IMG/VR virus record: IMGVR_UViG_3300040808_000457
Coordinates: 1 to 25,652 of that record
Direction: 5' to 3' (one strand)
From: a virus
DNA length: 25,652 bases
Shown: positions 7,824 to 16,711 of the stretch, piece by piece
Layout of the letters: every line of letters begins with the position of its first letter
Numbering within the stretch: the first letter of the stretch is position 1
Notes under the pieces: model-generated
The model's input: only the letters and a program-made list of their open reading frames with translations
Databases searched by the model: none
Told to the model about the DNA's origin: nothing
Position numbers and translations under genes: made by a program

Positions 7824-8270
7824 TTATACCTCTTCGCGCCAGTCGCGGCCTTCCCAAAGAGCCGCCTCAGCTGCTCTACGTTTTACCAGTCCGGGCAGCT
7901 CTTTTCCGCCCGCCTTCGTCCAGCGCTTAATCTGCATCGGCACGTCGCTAATAGGGCCGTAGTTTACGCGATTGAGCAGCGTTGATTCTTTTAAGTTACC
8001 TGGGCCTAGATTGTAAGTCCAAGCAACGAGCGCGTCGAATTGATTTTGCGTGAGCTCAATCTCGGTAGCTTCGCGGACATAGCCCTCGAACTCTTCGAGG
8101 TCTTCAATTAGTAGAGCTTCGGCGGCTTCTTGATCAATAGCATCGCCTTCTTTGACCCCGAGCGTATGCCCGTAGCCAATGGTCCACACGTTGGCTGGGC
8201 ACAAATAAGCCTCAAGTTCGCACCCTTCAAAGTGCCTAATCAGCGCTACGCCTTCTTCACTCGTTTTCAT
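7824..8270 (-). CDS. Endolysin: T4-type lysozyme (GH24 muramidase)
   Basis: A 148-residue lysozyme that cleaves the glycan strands of peptidoglycan at the end of infection. The fold signature is clear: HFEGCELEAY, then NVWTIGYGHT, then LTQNQFDALVAWTYNLG, and a C-terminal RRAAEAALWEGR. By spacing, E15, C24 and T30 match T4 lysozyme E11, D20 and T26 (gaps of 9 and 6 residues conserved). The aspartate is therefore replaced by cysteine, a known natural variant; a D20C change in T4 lysozyme is reported to keep activity. There is no signal peptide, so release depends on a holin. ATG at 8270 is chosen over 8366: it sits at TGATATG after the holin stop, with an AGGA ribosome binding site. The longer start would add 32 residues overlapping the holin gene. 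Confidence 0.93.
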   Translation of the reverse strand: MKTSEEGVALIRHFEGCELEAYLCPANVWTIGYGHTLGVKEGDAIDQEAAEALLIEDLEEFEGYVREATEIELTQNQFDALVAWTYNLGPGNLKESTLLNRVNYGPISDVPMQIKRWTKAGGKELPGLVKRRAAEAALWEGRDWREEV

Positions 8271-8271
8271 A

Positions 8272-8745
8272 TCAGTCCTGCCGCTGGCTGCTACCGAAAT
8301 AAAAGGCAATAACCGTGCTAAAAGATCCCGTAATGCTACCAAGTATGAGGTTGATAATGGCATCACTATTTTGATCCGGTGGAAGAACGGTCACCAGAAT
8401 AATGTATCCGGCGAACAAGCAGCATAGGGAGATGGCCAGAAACCGCGCCGTCCAGTCCTTAGCAAAATGTTTCCGAGCATCGGCCGTGTCTTGGGTCTGA
8501 AGCGCATAGAGGTCTACGTCCAGCTCCTTCATGCGAGCTTCGAAGTCCAGCTCAGCTTTTTTAATCTCCGTTAACTGCTCCGGCGTGGCCTTTGCTAGCG
8601 CTTTCTGCAAGCTCTGAGGGTCGCTGTCGCAGCCCAGAACCCCCGCAATAGCTGAAGCAGCGGCGCCTCCCAGGGGGCCGCCAAGCGCCGTGCCAAGAGT
8701 AGGGGCTACGGCTCCGATTACGTTCTTGATGGCGTCGAAGTTCAT
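8272..8745 (-). CDS. Small membrane protein, probable holin (GTA_holin_3TM-like)
   Basis: A 157-residue protein. The N-terminus is a Gly/Ala-rich hydrophobic stretch (residues 8-38, GGPLGGAAASAIAGVLG). A charged helical middle follows (residues 42-98, with EIKKAELDFEARMKELDVDLY), then two strong transmembrane segments at about 100-121 (FLAISLCCLFAGYIILVTVL) and 129-150. This layout fits the 3TM holin family found in gene transfer agents and many proteobacterial phages. It lies immediately before the lysozyme, one base from its ATG, which supports a holin-endolysin pair. The ATG at 8745 has a GAGG ribosome binding site formed by the giant gene's TGA. An ATG at 8853 would extend 36 residues into the upstream gene and is rejected. 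Confidence 0.85.
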   Translation of the reverse strand: MNFDAIKNVIGAVAPTLGTALGGPLGGAAASAIAGVLGCDSDPQSLQKALAKATPEQLTEIKKAELDFEARMKELDVDLYALQTQDTADARKHFAKDWTARFLAISLCCLFAGYIILVTVLPPDQNSDAIINLILGSITGSFSTVIAFYFGSSQRQD

Positions 8746-8752
8746 AGGTGCC

Positions 8753-11700
8753 TCAGAGCTGGTTGTAAATTGGCAGCAAGCGGTCACGCAGAGTGCGGTC
8801 GATGCGCCAGCCGTTACTGAGGGCCGTGTCGATAGTCTCCGCCGTGGGGCCAAGTAACGGCATGAGAGGGCTCTTACCCCACTCTGCGTTCTGGTGCATC
8901 ATCGCGCCCATGGTGAGCGGGCCAAGGAAGCCAGAACGGTCGACTACCTCAAAGGCGTAGGTCGGCCAATCCATGCGGTCCGTGCGGAAATAGCGGGCTT
9001 TTGCGTCTACTCCGGGTAACAGCCACGCCAGCCCGAACTTGGCGTACTCACGAAGCTCCATCGCCAGCATAGCGAGCGGCATGGTAGCCACAGCGGTAAG
9101 AGCGAAGACAGACAGGGCACCGGTAAGCTTATCTAGCTGAGTACCTTCTTCGCCTTTACGGCCCCGTGCTTCCCTAGCAATACCACCAAGGATGACCTTA
9201 CCGTAGGCATAGAAGTATGACTTCAGCTGCCAGATGATCGCCCAGTGAGGGTCAGACGCCCAAACAGGTCGCTCAGCTGCGTTCGGGCGAAGGATAGAGG
9301 ACTCCACAAAACGCTGAAGGCCTTGTTTAACCTTCTTGCCCTCGGGCGTAGAGAACTTCCTACCCCCGTCCATCCAAGCCATGACCTCTTCTTTCGTCAG
9401 CCCCAACTCACGGAGGTAACGCTCGGAACGAGGGTTATCGAACTCGTTACGGGCGTGCTTCGTGATGAACTGCACGCCCATCCCTGCAGCAAACTCGCGA
9501 GAGAACCGAGTAAAGAACTCAAGGCCGATAGCCCTGAAGAACTTGTCCGACATCTTACGGACCGTTGGGTCCATGTAATCTTGCTCGGCCTGCGTGACCC
9601 ACGCGTTCGAGACGGTCTCACTAGAGACAACGCCGATGTCGCGGGCCAGCTGCTCGGCTTCTTTGCGGTCCCTAATGGTCGCGGCGATCTGCTTGAAGCC
9701 GTCCGCAAGAGCCGAAAACTCCTTAGACGCGATTACAGGCCCAGCCAGTTCGGGCAGAGATGCGATAGTGGCGAACGGCAGAATCGTGACGAACTGGGTG
9801 AACTGAGCCCAACTGTTTACCTTCCGCCATATCGGGCTAAGCGGATTAGCCTGGTAGCCAAGATAGGTCCCGATAATCTCACGAGCGACGGCCTGATCTT
9901 CCGGGCTGAGTTTCGCTAGCTCGGCATCCAGAATGCTGTTTCCATCTGCGTCTTTCGTAGCCTTGTTGAATTCGACGCGCTTAACCACAGAGCGCATGTA
10001 GTTAACGAAAGCGTCTTGTGGCTCTTGTAGAAAGCCTTGCTCCTGCATAGCTTCGCGAGGAATGCCTCGCGTCAGCACGATGGACTCTTCGACGCGCGCC
10101 ACTGGGTTCGTAGGATCGAAGTTTATGGTTGCGCTGTCTTCGTTGCGGATGGTTCGGTTGTACCGCGCCAGATCGTTCACAACTTGACGAGCCCGCTCGG
10201 GGGTAATGTCTGCTTGGTTATCTACAAGCAGCTGCACGAACTCTTCCACGCGGCCTTCAATCTCATTGAGGTTGAGAGCAACTGGGAAGTAATCGTCTTG
10301 GAACCCAATGTCGGAGTTCGACGGTTCTACGTAGTCAGCATAGAAGTCCTGCAGGAATTCACGAATCTGCTTAGCTTTCCCCGTGAGTGACGCGGTAGGA
10401 TCAGAAGTGGCTGCTTGCCTGAACGCGCTTTGGACTTCGGGGTCGTCAAACGCCCCGATCTCATCCTCGAACTTGTTCTGCATCTCTCTGATTTTGGTAG
10501 CCGCAGCGCCCACCATGCCAAGCCGGCCCTCGCCGCGCTCATCCTGAGAGCGAACATAGAACATGTCCGCGATCTTTTGCCCCGCGTGCAGACGAAGAAC
10601 TCCGTCCGCCGTGCGCACAATCTTCATAAGAGGGCGCAGCTTCGGGTTCTTGAGAAGGTCTTGGAACTTCTTACGCCAATGTCTGGCTAGGGCTTCTCCG
10701 CCTTCTTCGACGATAACGTCGTTTATGGCCTGCGGCATAGCACGCAGCGTGAACAGGTCGGCGTCTACCTCAGCCCCGTTGCGCTTGGCCTCGACCACAG
10801 CGTCAAGATACGTCTCAAAGTCTTGGTCCATACGGCCGATTCTGGCCCGCATAGTTCTAGAGAGCTGCCGGTAGAAGCGGCGTAGCTTGTTAGCTAGCCC
10901 TTTAAAGTGACGGTCAACAGCGTTCTTGGCTTGCCGCTTCAAGTACTGACGGCTAGCCCAACGAGCAGTTTGATCGGCATACCACTCTTCAAAGCCCTGA
11001 TCGAACCCGTACTTATCCACCAATGCGTCAAAAGTCTGGTGCTTGCGAAATGCCTGCTCAAGCCGGCTGCGAATCGCGGGGTTCGTAAGCGCGTTGTTCT
11101 GCTCTTCTTTGAACAGCGAATGACCTAGCTCGTGCGCCAGTACAAACATGGTGCGCACAGGGTTACGGCGGCCTTGCGACCCGTCCTTGACGATGACGAC
11201 CTTCTGCCCGTTGGCGAAGATATGCCGTCCGCCTTTAGTGGGGGCCTCCGTCAAGGCTTGCAGGGACTGCGCTACATAGTCACGGACTAATGCGTCAGGG
11301 AAAAGAATGTCCAGCTCAGCGTCCGTCATCTCTTTGAGGGCTTCAAAGGACATGACTTGCGGCTCTACTTCTAGCTTCAGGGCGTCCAGTAGCTCTTGGT
11401 ACGCTGCTGCGAAATCAAAGTCTTGGTTGAGCGCTGGATCAAGAACTTTTAAGCGAGCACGCTGCTGCAGGCGCTCACGCTGCTGTTCAACGGTGGCCCG
11501 TGGCGGAGCAGCCGTGGTTTCAGGCGCAGCCGGGGTCTCCTCGATGTTCATACGAGTCATCGGAAGATCGCCGGGAGTGCGCTCCATCATGGAAGCAACT
11601 TCACCACCCGTCTCGGCTAAAGCCGTGTCCTCTTCCTCCCCTACGCGCGCTTGCTGGTCCACCGCGCTTTGTCTACGAGTAGCCGCAGTGCTGCGCTGTG

Positions 11701-14107
11701 CGCCAAGAACTTGATTCAGAGGGATGCTCTGGCCTTCGATAAATGTGGCGGTCACATTAGAGTTACGAAGGCGAGCGTAATTCTGCTGGTCTAGCAGAGA
11801 TTGCCCGTCTACCCGGACGTCATATCCTTCGGACGCGAGATCGCCGAGGATTTCAAACAAGCCTGCTTGAGCGGACTCGACGCGATTCTGGCCTTCAAAG
11901 CGGCCGGTCTGACGGCCTTCGACGAGCCGCTGCCCTGCACGCACGAGATCAACAAGGTTCACGGCGCGGACGTTGCCGTCAGGGTCAGTGATGGCTACGC
12001 GGCTGTTCCTAGCGAACTTGCTTCGCGCGGCTTTTTGGATCGACCGGCGAATGAACTCCGTAAGAGGCAGCGCTAGTTCCTGCCCACCTTCGCGCATGCG
12101 GAACAGCTCATCGAAGTCCTCGCGAACAACTTGATAGCCCTGCTCAGTAGGCTCGACAGAAACAACGCTGTTCGGGTTCTCGCGCTGGACTCGGGCCGCT
12201 TCCTTTAGAGTGGCTTCGGTAATACTGCCAAAAGCAGGATCGCCCCAATCAACATTCCCGAACACACTAACGTAATCAGCACGTGCTTCTTCGGTGTTGG
12301 GGAAGACTTCGTTGGGGTCACGCTTGCGCCCCCGGTTAGCAACCACAGTGCGTTCGGGTTCAGTTTCCTGTACTCCCACTTGGCCAAGCAGTTCATCTAG
12401 CTGGCTGAAAGGACGCTGACGGCCAAACTCGTCGCCTTCGTCATCGATCTCCATGTCGCGGATGTCGGGCCCGGTCTCACGCCCGGCTCTTTGCGCGCGC
12501 TCTTCAAGAGCTTTTTCTACCGTAGTCTGGCGGATAGAGCCGCCGTCCGGCATAAGCCCAGACGCAGCGTTAAACGCTGCGACCAAACCATCCTGAGTCG
12601 TTACTTCTTCTGATACAACGCCACCTCGACTGTCGAGCACCTGCACTACGGTGTCGCCTGGCTGCGCAGCGCGCTTAGCCTGACTGTAGCCGAGGGCGAT
12701 AGACAACGACTCATCATTCGCCCCCGAAGCAACTACTTCGTCTACCACTGCCTTACTGGTCGATACGATGGTGCCCCGGCCGGGAACAAACGCCGCGTAA
12801 CCCAAGCTCCCGTCCAGTGCGATCTCGGTAGCTTTATTAGTGCGGGCACGGTACTGGGCTTGGTTACCCGCTACCCATACCGCCTTTTTGGTGCTGGTGG
12901 GGTCCATCATGGCCCGTAGCTGAGCATTGATATCAGCCTGCGACTCGGGCGTCGTAACGCCTGACATCACATCACCGAACTGCTCGGTGTTGATAGCGTC
13001 GTTAACACGTTGCCCCTGCGCTCGATCCAGCAGCTCGCGCGCCTTCGCAGTTACATTGGCAGCCGTATCTAGAGCGCTGTCCGGCAAGGCTGACGCTGCA
13101 CCAACAGCGGCAGAGCCGATTGCTCCGGCGCCGCCACCGCCGATGAAACCAGCGAACGCGGCCTCGGCGAGGCGCATTTTTGCATCTTCAGCAGTGAAAG
13201 TGTCGTCGAGGTCCATACGGTTGAGGACCGAGATACCTTCTTGAGCCACTTCAGTACCGGCTTCAATAGCGCCGCCACGGATAGTCGTGTTGCCAATATC
13301 CCGTGCGAGGCTCGCAAACACGCTGCCTTCTTTTACGGCTCGCTTCCCGGCAACGTTTCCGATCAGTTTGAGAAGGGCGGCTTCGCTGCCCACTCCAATA
13401 ACAGCCTGAGGTGCAGCGATAGCTGCTGCACGAAGCGCCTGCTCGCGATTGAGCTCTTGCCCAGCATCGAGCGCCTCAGACAGGTTGCTACCGGCGAGCG
13501 GTACGTATTCTGCTGCCCCAGCACCGGCTAGGGCGCCTCGGCCTGCGGTCTTGTATTGCTGATAGGCAAGATTAGCGAGAGCGCGCTCGTCGGGGTCTGC
13601 TACTCCTTTTGCGGTGCGCTCAAGGGAATCTTTTAAGATGCGTTCGGCTGCGGACTTAGCGGATTTCTTTAGCGCCGCCTTCCCGGCCAAAGCCGCAACA
13701 GAGCCGATACCGGCGCCGCCAATACTGCTAATAGCAGAGGGTACGACTTGCCCGCCCAACTTAGCGGCTTGCGTGAAAAACCCTTCGATAGTCGGCTCGT
13801 CAGTAAACTGATCAAACGTCTGCAACCCAGCGGTTGCGTTCGCTGCTAGCTCTTCTTCAATACGAGCGTTCTTTATGTTGATTGCGGCCGCTTCGTCGTC
13901 GCCAATCAGCGTGTTGAATAGGCCCTTGAAGTATTCAACGTCTGCACCTAAGCCTTCTGCGCCGGCCTGGGCCCCCGCACGAAAAGCACCACTAAGCCCC
14001 GATGGCGCAGCATCGAGAGCTTGAGGTGCTTGAGCTAACTCTTCAGTCCGTTGAGCGGTCTTGTCAGCTTGAGCAAGTAAAGCTTTGAACGCCGCTTCGC
14101 TCGACAC
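8753..14107 (-). CDS. Giant internal/ejection virion protein with metallopeptidase domain
   Basis: At 1784 residues this is the largest gene here; by size and position it resembles T7 gp16-type ejection proteins. Visible parts: an Ala-rich N-terminus with a Gly/Ala hydrophobic stretch at about 118-145; a polyvalent-protein-like region around 410-530 (AAFVPGRGTIVSTSKAVVDE); a HELGH zinc-binding motif at 992-996 (preceded by RTMFVLA) with a likely third ligand in FEEWYADQ (E1040/E1041); hydrophobic segments at about 1434-1455 and 1662-1685; and a C-terminus ending RDRLLPIYNQL. The end resembles the large-polyvalent-protein domain LPD38 (from memory). A peptidase acting on the cell envelope or in virion maturation is inferred. 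The start is GTG at 14107, with no clear ribosome binding site, two codons past the upstream stop and in its frame. Confidence 0.85.
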   Translation of the reverse strand: MSSEAAFKALLAQADKTAQRTEELAQAPQALDAAPSGLSGAFRAGAQAGAEGLGADVEYFKGLFNTLIGDDEAAAINIKNARIEEELAANATAGLQTFDQFTDEPTIEGFFTQAAKLGGQVVPSAISSIGGAGIGSVAALAGKAALKKSAKSAAERILKDSLERTAKGVADPDERALANLAYQQYKTAGRGALAGAGAAEYVPLAGSNLSEALDAGQELNREQALRAAAIAAPQAVIGVGSEAALLKLIGNVAGKRAVKEGSVFASLARDIGNTTIRGGAIEAGTEVAQEGISVLNRMDLDDTFTAEDAKMRLAEAAFAGFIGGGGAGAIGSAAVGAASALPDSALDTAANVTAKARELLDRAQGQRVNDAINTEQFGDVMSGVTTPESQADINAQLRAMMDPTSTKKAVWVAGNQAQYRARTNKATEIALDGSLGYAAFVPGRGTIVSTSKAVVDEVVASGANDESLSIALGYSQAKRAAQPGDTVVQVLDSRGGVVSEEVTTQDGLVAAFNAASGLMPDGGSIRQTTVEKALEERAQRAGRETGPDIRDMEIDDEGDEFGRQRPFSQLDELLGQVGVQETEPERTVVANRGRKRDPNEVFPNTEEARADYVSVFGNVDWGDPAFGSITEATLKEAARVQRENPNSVVSVEPTEQGYQVVREDFDELFRMREGGQELALPLTEFIRRSIQKAARSKFARNSRVAITDPDGNVRAVNLVDLVRAGQRLVEGRQTGRFEGQNRVESAQAGLFEILGDLASEGYDVRVDGQSLLDQQNYARLRNSNVTATFIEGQSIPLNQVLGAQRSTAATRRQSAVDQQARVGEEEDTALAETGGEVASMMERTPGDLPMTRMNIEETPAAPETTAAPPRATVEQQRERLQQRARLKVLDPALNQDFDFAAAYQELLDALKLEVEPQVMSFEALKEMTDAELDILFPDALVRDYVAQSLQALTEAPTKGGRHIFANGQKVVIVKDGSQGRRNPVRTMFVLAHELGHSLFKEEQNNALTNPAIRSRLEQAFRKHQTFDALVDKYGFDQGFEEWYADQTARWASRQYLKRQAKNAVDRHFKGLANKLRRFYRQLSRTMRARIGRMDQDFETYLDAVVEAKRNGAEVDADLFTLRAMPQAINDVIVEEGGEALARHWRKKFQDLLKNPKLRPLMKIVRTADGVLRLHAGQKIADMFYVRSQDERGEGRLGMVGAAATKIREMQNKFEDEIGAFDDPEVQSAFRQAATSDPTASLTGKAKQIREFLQDFYADYVEPSNSDIGFQDDYFPVALNLNEIEGRVEEFVQLLVDNQADITPERARQVVNDLARYNRTIRNEDSATINFDPTNPVARVEESIVLTRGIPREAMQEQGFLQEPQDAFVNYMRSVVKRVEFNKATKDADGNSILDAELAKLSPEDQAVAREIIGTYLGYQANPLSPIWRKVNSWAQFTQFVTILPFATIASLPELAGPVIASKEFSALADGFKQIAATIRDRKEAEQLARDIGVVSSETVSNAWVTQAEQDYMDPTVRKMSDKFFRAIGLEFFTRFSREFAAGMGVQFITKHARNEFDNPRSERYLRELGLTKEEVMAWMDGGRKFSTPEGKKVKQGLQRFVESSILRPNAAERPVWASDPHWAIIWQLKSYFYAYGKVILGGIAREARGRKGEEGTQLDKLTGALSVFALTAVATMPLAMLAMELREYAKFGLAWLLPGVDAKARYFRTDRMDWPTYAFEVVDRSGFLGPLTMGAMMHQNAEWGKSPLMPLLGPTAETIDTALSNGWRIDRTLRDRLLPIYNQL

Positions 14108-14110
14108 TAT

Positions 14111-16117
14111 TTATTCAACCGTCGCAGAGTTTTTGTTAGTGCTAGCCGCAGCCGTGAGTACGTCGTAGACGCCTTGGTTCAAGTCTTGAATCAGGGTAGC
14201 GTCAATGCCCTCGTCCACAACATTGCCCCGGCTGTCCGTGTAGCTAAATTGTTCCGGAACAGGGTTGCCCTCACTGTCCCTACCCCAACGGGAAATGATA
14301 ACGCGCTCTAAGTTGAAATCCCCGGCAGAAGCCGTGTCGACAGCGTCAGAACGGAAGAAGCTCTTAAGCGTCTCAGACAGCCCACCCTCTTCCTCTGCGG
14401 CTAAACTCGCTATGCCGAGGCTAATGCCCTGACTAAGCCCCCGGAATACCGCCTGGCGCGTTCTCGGAGATAGGTCTGAAGACAAGCTATCGAACATAGT
14501 TTTGTATTCAGGGAGCATCTGATTAAAGAACTGGTTCGCCGTATCAGCGTTGAGGTTGAAAGAGCCATCTTCGTTGGTAAAGATGCCAGTCGTCGTGCGC
14601 GACATTTCACGGCCAGCCGTTACCGCCGCTTCAATGTCATCCGTGGCAAGACCGGTCGTGAACTCTCGAATATCCTGTGCAAGATTTCCGCGACTAACGT
14701 CAATACGTTGCTGCGCCAAATCAGCCTCGACAGCCTGCACACCGGACATGCTCGCGGTGCCGGTCTCGAAGATGTTCGTCATCTCGTTAGACATTTGCTG
14801 GCGGATGGTCGGGTCGCTCTCCGTAGCAAGAATAACAGCGCGGGCAATTGCTCGATCTTTACGGTTCAGCCGAAGAAGGTCTTTAAGCTCTGTAATCCGC
14901 TCACTGCGAAGCGTTTGAGCGACGGCTGCTTGTGCCTCGGGGGTGACGGTCACATCCCCAGCCTCGATAGCAGCGTCCAACTCTGCGTCAGTTTTTCCTA
15001 CTACTACGTCTTCGACGCTCGCTAAACTCTGCTTGGCTGCGGGCGGAGCAGCGGCCACAAAGCTACTAGCCTCTTCAGCCGTAGGTACAGTGGTACGAAC
15101 GCCCCCTAGTTCGCGCTTAAGGCTATCGACCTTAGCTTGAGCTGCATCCACACGTTGTTTTACAGCGCTTGGAACGTTACGGCGTTTACCACCTCGGCGG
15201 CGGGCAGCAGCAAGCTCTTCTTCTGCTTGCTTAATCTCGCGCTCAAGGCGGGCTTCGCGAGACTCCGTCTTGCCGGCTTTACGCTCGCCGCGAGTCATGA
15301 TCTCTGTTTCGTCGCCTGTGGCCGGTGCGGGGGTTGCTCCAATACGATTCGACAGCGGCGTATCCACACCCGCGTCGGCGCCGATCTTGCTAATAACGTC
15401 CGCACGCTCTTCTTGTGTTCCGGCTGCTGAAATCGCCGACATAGCTGCGCGTTGTGCCCCACCTGGAGGGAGGGCGTTGACTACAGCAGCCTCTTCCTCA
15501 AGCAAACCAGTCAAACGGTCTGCTTCCGCATCGGCTTCAACGCGTCCTAACTGCGCCCGCAAAGCAGTAGCGTTGGTGCTAGAACCGGGGAGGATTTTCG
15601 TACGGTACAGAGTGTTACCTAAGCCAGCAATCTCGCCGATCGAGAACTGCTTGACCACAGAATCTGGCTCACTAGACCCGTCAACGGTGATAACGCCCAT
15701 AGACCCGTCAGCGTTGCGAACATTGACGGTGTAAGCTCCGCTTTCGTCGCGGACAAAACCAGACGCAGTAGACCCCTCCGGTAGAATCCCAGAGTTAGTG
15801 ACCATTTGAAGGCCGAGAGCGATAGCAGTCTGATCGCCGGCTTCGATGTCTTGCTGAAGCTTACTCGTGTTCAACGACATGCGGTCGGTGGACACATACC
15901 CGCCGGTGTCAAGAGACTCTACGAGGTCGTCATTGGCTCGAACGCGCGCCTGAAGGGCCGCCTCCTCTTCTTGGAGACCGACCTGACGCTCTAACGCCCC
16001 GACTTGACGTCCATAAATATCAAGACGGCGGTTCGCCTGCTGGTTTTCGCGGCGCTGCTGATTGAAGGCCTGTACACCTTGAAGACCCGAAAGAAGTCCG
16101 CCTGCTAGCCCACCCAT
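14111..16117 (-). CDS. Internal virion (ejection) protein, coiled-coil rich
   Basis: A 668-residue protein without transmembrane segments. It opens MGGLAGGLLSGLQGVQAFNQ and has long predicted helices (RRLDIYGRQVGALERQVGLQ-like region at residues 27-55; EARLEREIKQAEEELAAARR around 280-300; VDAAQAKVDSLKREL around 312-326), with Ala/Thr/Ser-rich linkers. This matches the middle-sized internal core proteins encoded just before the giant ejection protein in podoviruses (the T7 gp15 position), though I cannot claim homology to T7 gp15. The TAGGAG ribosome binding site contains the upstream gene's stop. It ends TAA, and the next gene continues in the same frame after one intervening codon. Confidence 0.75.
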   Translation of the reverse strand: MGGLAGGLLSGLQGVQAFNQQRRENQQANRRLDIYGRQVGALERQVGLQEEEAALQARVRANDDLVESLDTGGYVSTDRMSLNTSKLQQDIEAGDQTAIALGLQMVTNSGILPEGSTASGFVRDESGAYTVNVRNADGSMGVITVDGSSEPDSVVKQFSIGEIAGLGNTLYRTKILPGSSTNATALRAQLGRVEADAEADRLTGLLEEEAAVVNALPPGGAQRAAMSAISAAGTQEERADVISKIGADAGVDTPLSNRIGATPAPATGDETEIMTRGERKAGKTESREARLEREIKQAEEELAAARRRGGKRRNVPSAVKQRVDAAQAKVDSLKRELGGVRTTVPTAEEASSFVAAAPPAAKQSLASVEDVVVGKTDAELDAAIEAGDVTVTPEAQAAVAQTLRSERITELKDLLRLNRKDRAIARAVILATESDPTIRQQMSNEMTNIFETGTASMSGVQAVEADLAQQRIDVSRGNLAQDIREFTTGLATDDIEAAVTAGREMSRTTTGIFTNEDGSFNLNADTANQFFNQMLPEYKTMFDSLSSDLSPRTRQAVFRGLSQGISLGIASLAAEEEGGLSETLKSFFRSDAVDTASAGDFNLERVIISRWGRDSEGNPVPEQFSYTDSRGNVVDEGIDATLIQDLNQGVYDVLTAAASTNKNSATVE

Positions 16118-16126
16118 ATCGGTCTC

Positions 16127-16708
16127 CTAGAATGCAAACGCCATGATAGCCATAGCACCAAGCGAACCAATCGTCTGATAGGTCTGCGCTTTGGATGCAG
16201 CTTTGGCCTGCGTGTATGAGTTCTGTAAGTTGCGAAAGTTCTGAGCCGAAGCCCCGAGCTGATTTTGGGACGAGCGATTCACGCCTTGGCCGATGTTAAT
16301 CAGGTCAGACATAAGCTGCGTGTTCGCTTCACGCTGAGCAAGCCGAGCATCGTTAACAGATTGGATAGACCCAAGGGTGTTGGCTCGCTGCAAGCGGAGG
16401 TCACGCTGTTGCAGCTGCGCCGGCGTTAAGTTCGCCCCGTAGCGGGCGGCGTTGCGGCTAGCGACGCCTTGGGTGAGCGTTGCCGCCATACCTGCGTCTT
16501 CGCGGGCCTGATCAATGAGACTCGTGTCCGTCTGTGCCTGCTGGATCAACTGGTTCTCAAAATCGCGAAAATTCTGAACATAATCGAGGTACTCACCGCG
16601 AGTGATCGCAGCGTACGCCTGCTCAGGATCAGAGACCGTAGGCAGGTTCGTACCAGGGGTTACGTAATTAGTCGCACCGAGTCGGGGCTCGCTGTATCCA
16701 ATAGCCAT
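16127..16708 (-). CDS. Internal virion protein, small, with C-terminal hydrophobic tail
   Basis: A 193-residue protein, Gln/Asn/Ala-rich and mainly helical (EYLDYVQNFRDFENQLIQQA; AQLQQRDLRLQRANTLGSIQ). It ends with a short hydrophobic stretch (IGSLGAMAIMAFAF) that could insert in a membrane. Small, helical, Gln-rich proteins with such a tail are typical of the first ejected internal proteins of podoviruses (T7 gp14 position), which insert in the outer membrane. That role is inferred from position and composition, not from a recognised domain. The ATG at 16708 has a GGGAG ribosome binding site and lies three bases past the upstream stop, in the same frame. Confidence 0.72.
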   Translation of the reverse strand: MAIGYSEPRLGATNYVTPGTNLPTVSDPEQAYAAITRGEYLDYVQNFRDFENQLIQQAQTDTSLIDQAREDAGMAATLTQGVASRNAARYGANLTPAQLQQRDLRLQRANTLGSIQSVNDARLAQREANTQLMSDLINIGQGVNRSSQNQLGASAQNFRNLQNSYTQAKAASKAQTYQTIGSLGAMAIMAFAF

Positions 16709-16711
16709 TAG

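Noticed and set aside
8271-8366. Longer start for the lysozyme, which would give a hydrophobic N-terminus resembling a signal-arrest sequence
   Set aside because: The extra 32 residues overlap the holin-like gene's transmembrane codons in another frame, so hydrophobicity may be by-product. ATG 8270 has an AGGA site and the TGATATG junction used elsewhere here.
8746-8853. Longer start for the holin-like gene
   Set aside because: Adds 36 residues without membrane or signal features, inside the giant gene. The ATG at 8745 has a GAGG site at the right distance.
9245-9919. Plus-strand open frame (224 residues) opposite the giant protein
   Set aside because: Lies wholly within the giant gene on the other strand, with low-complexity basic composition; shadow frame.
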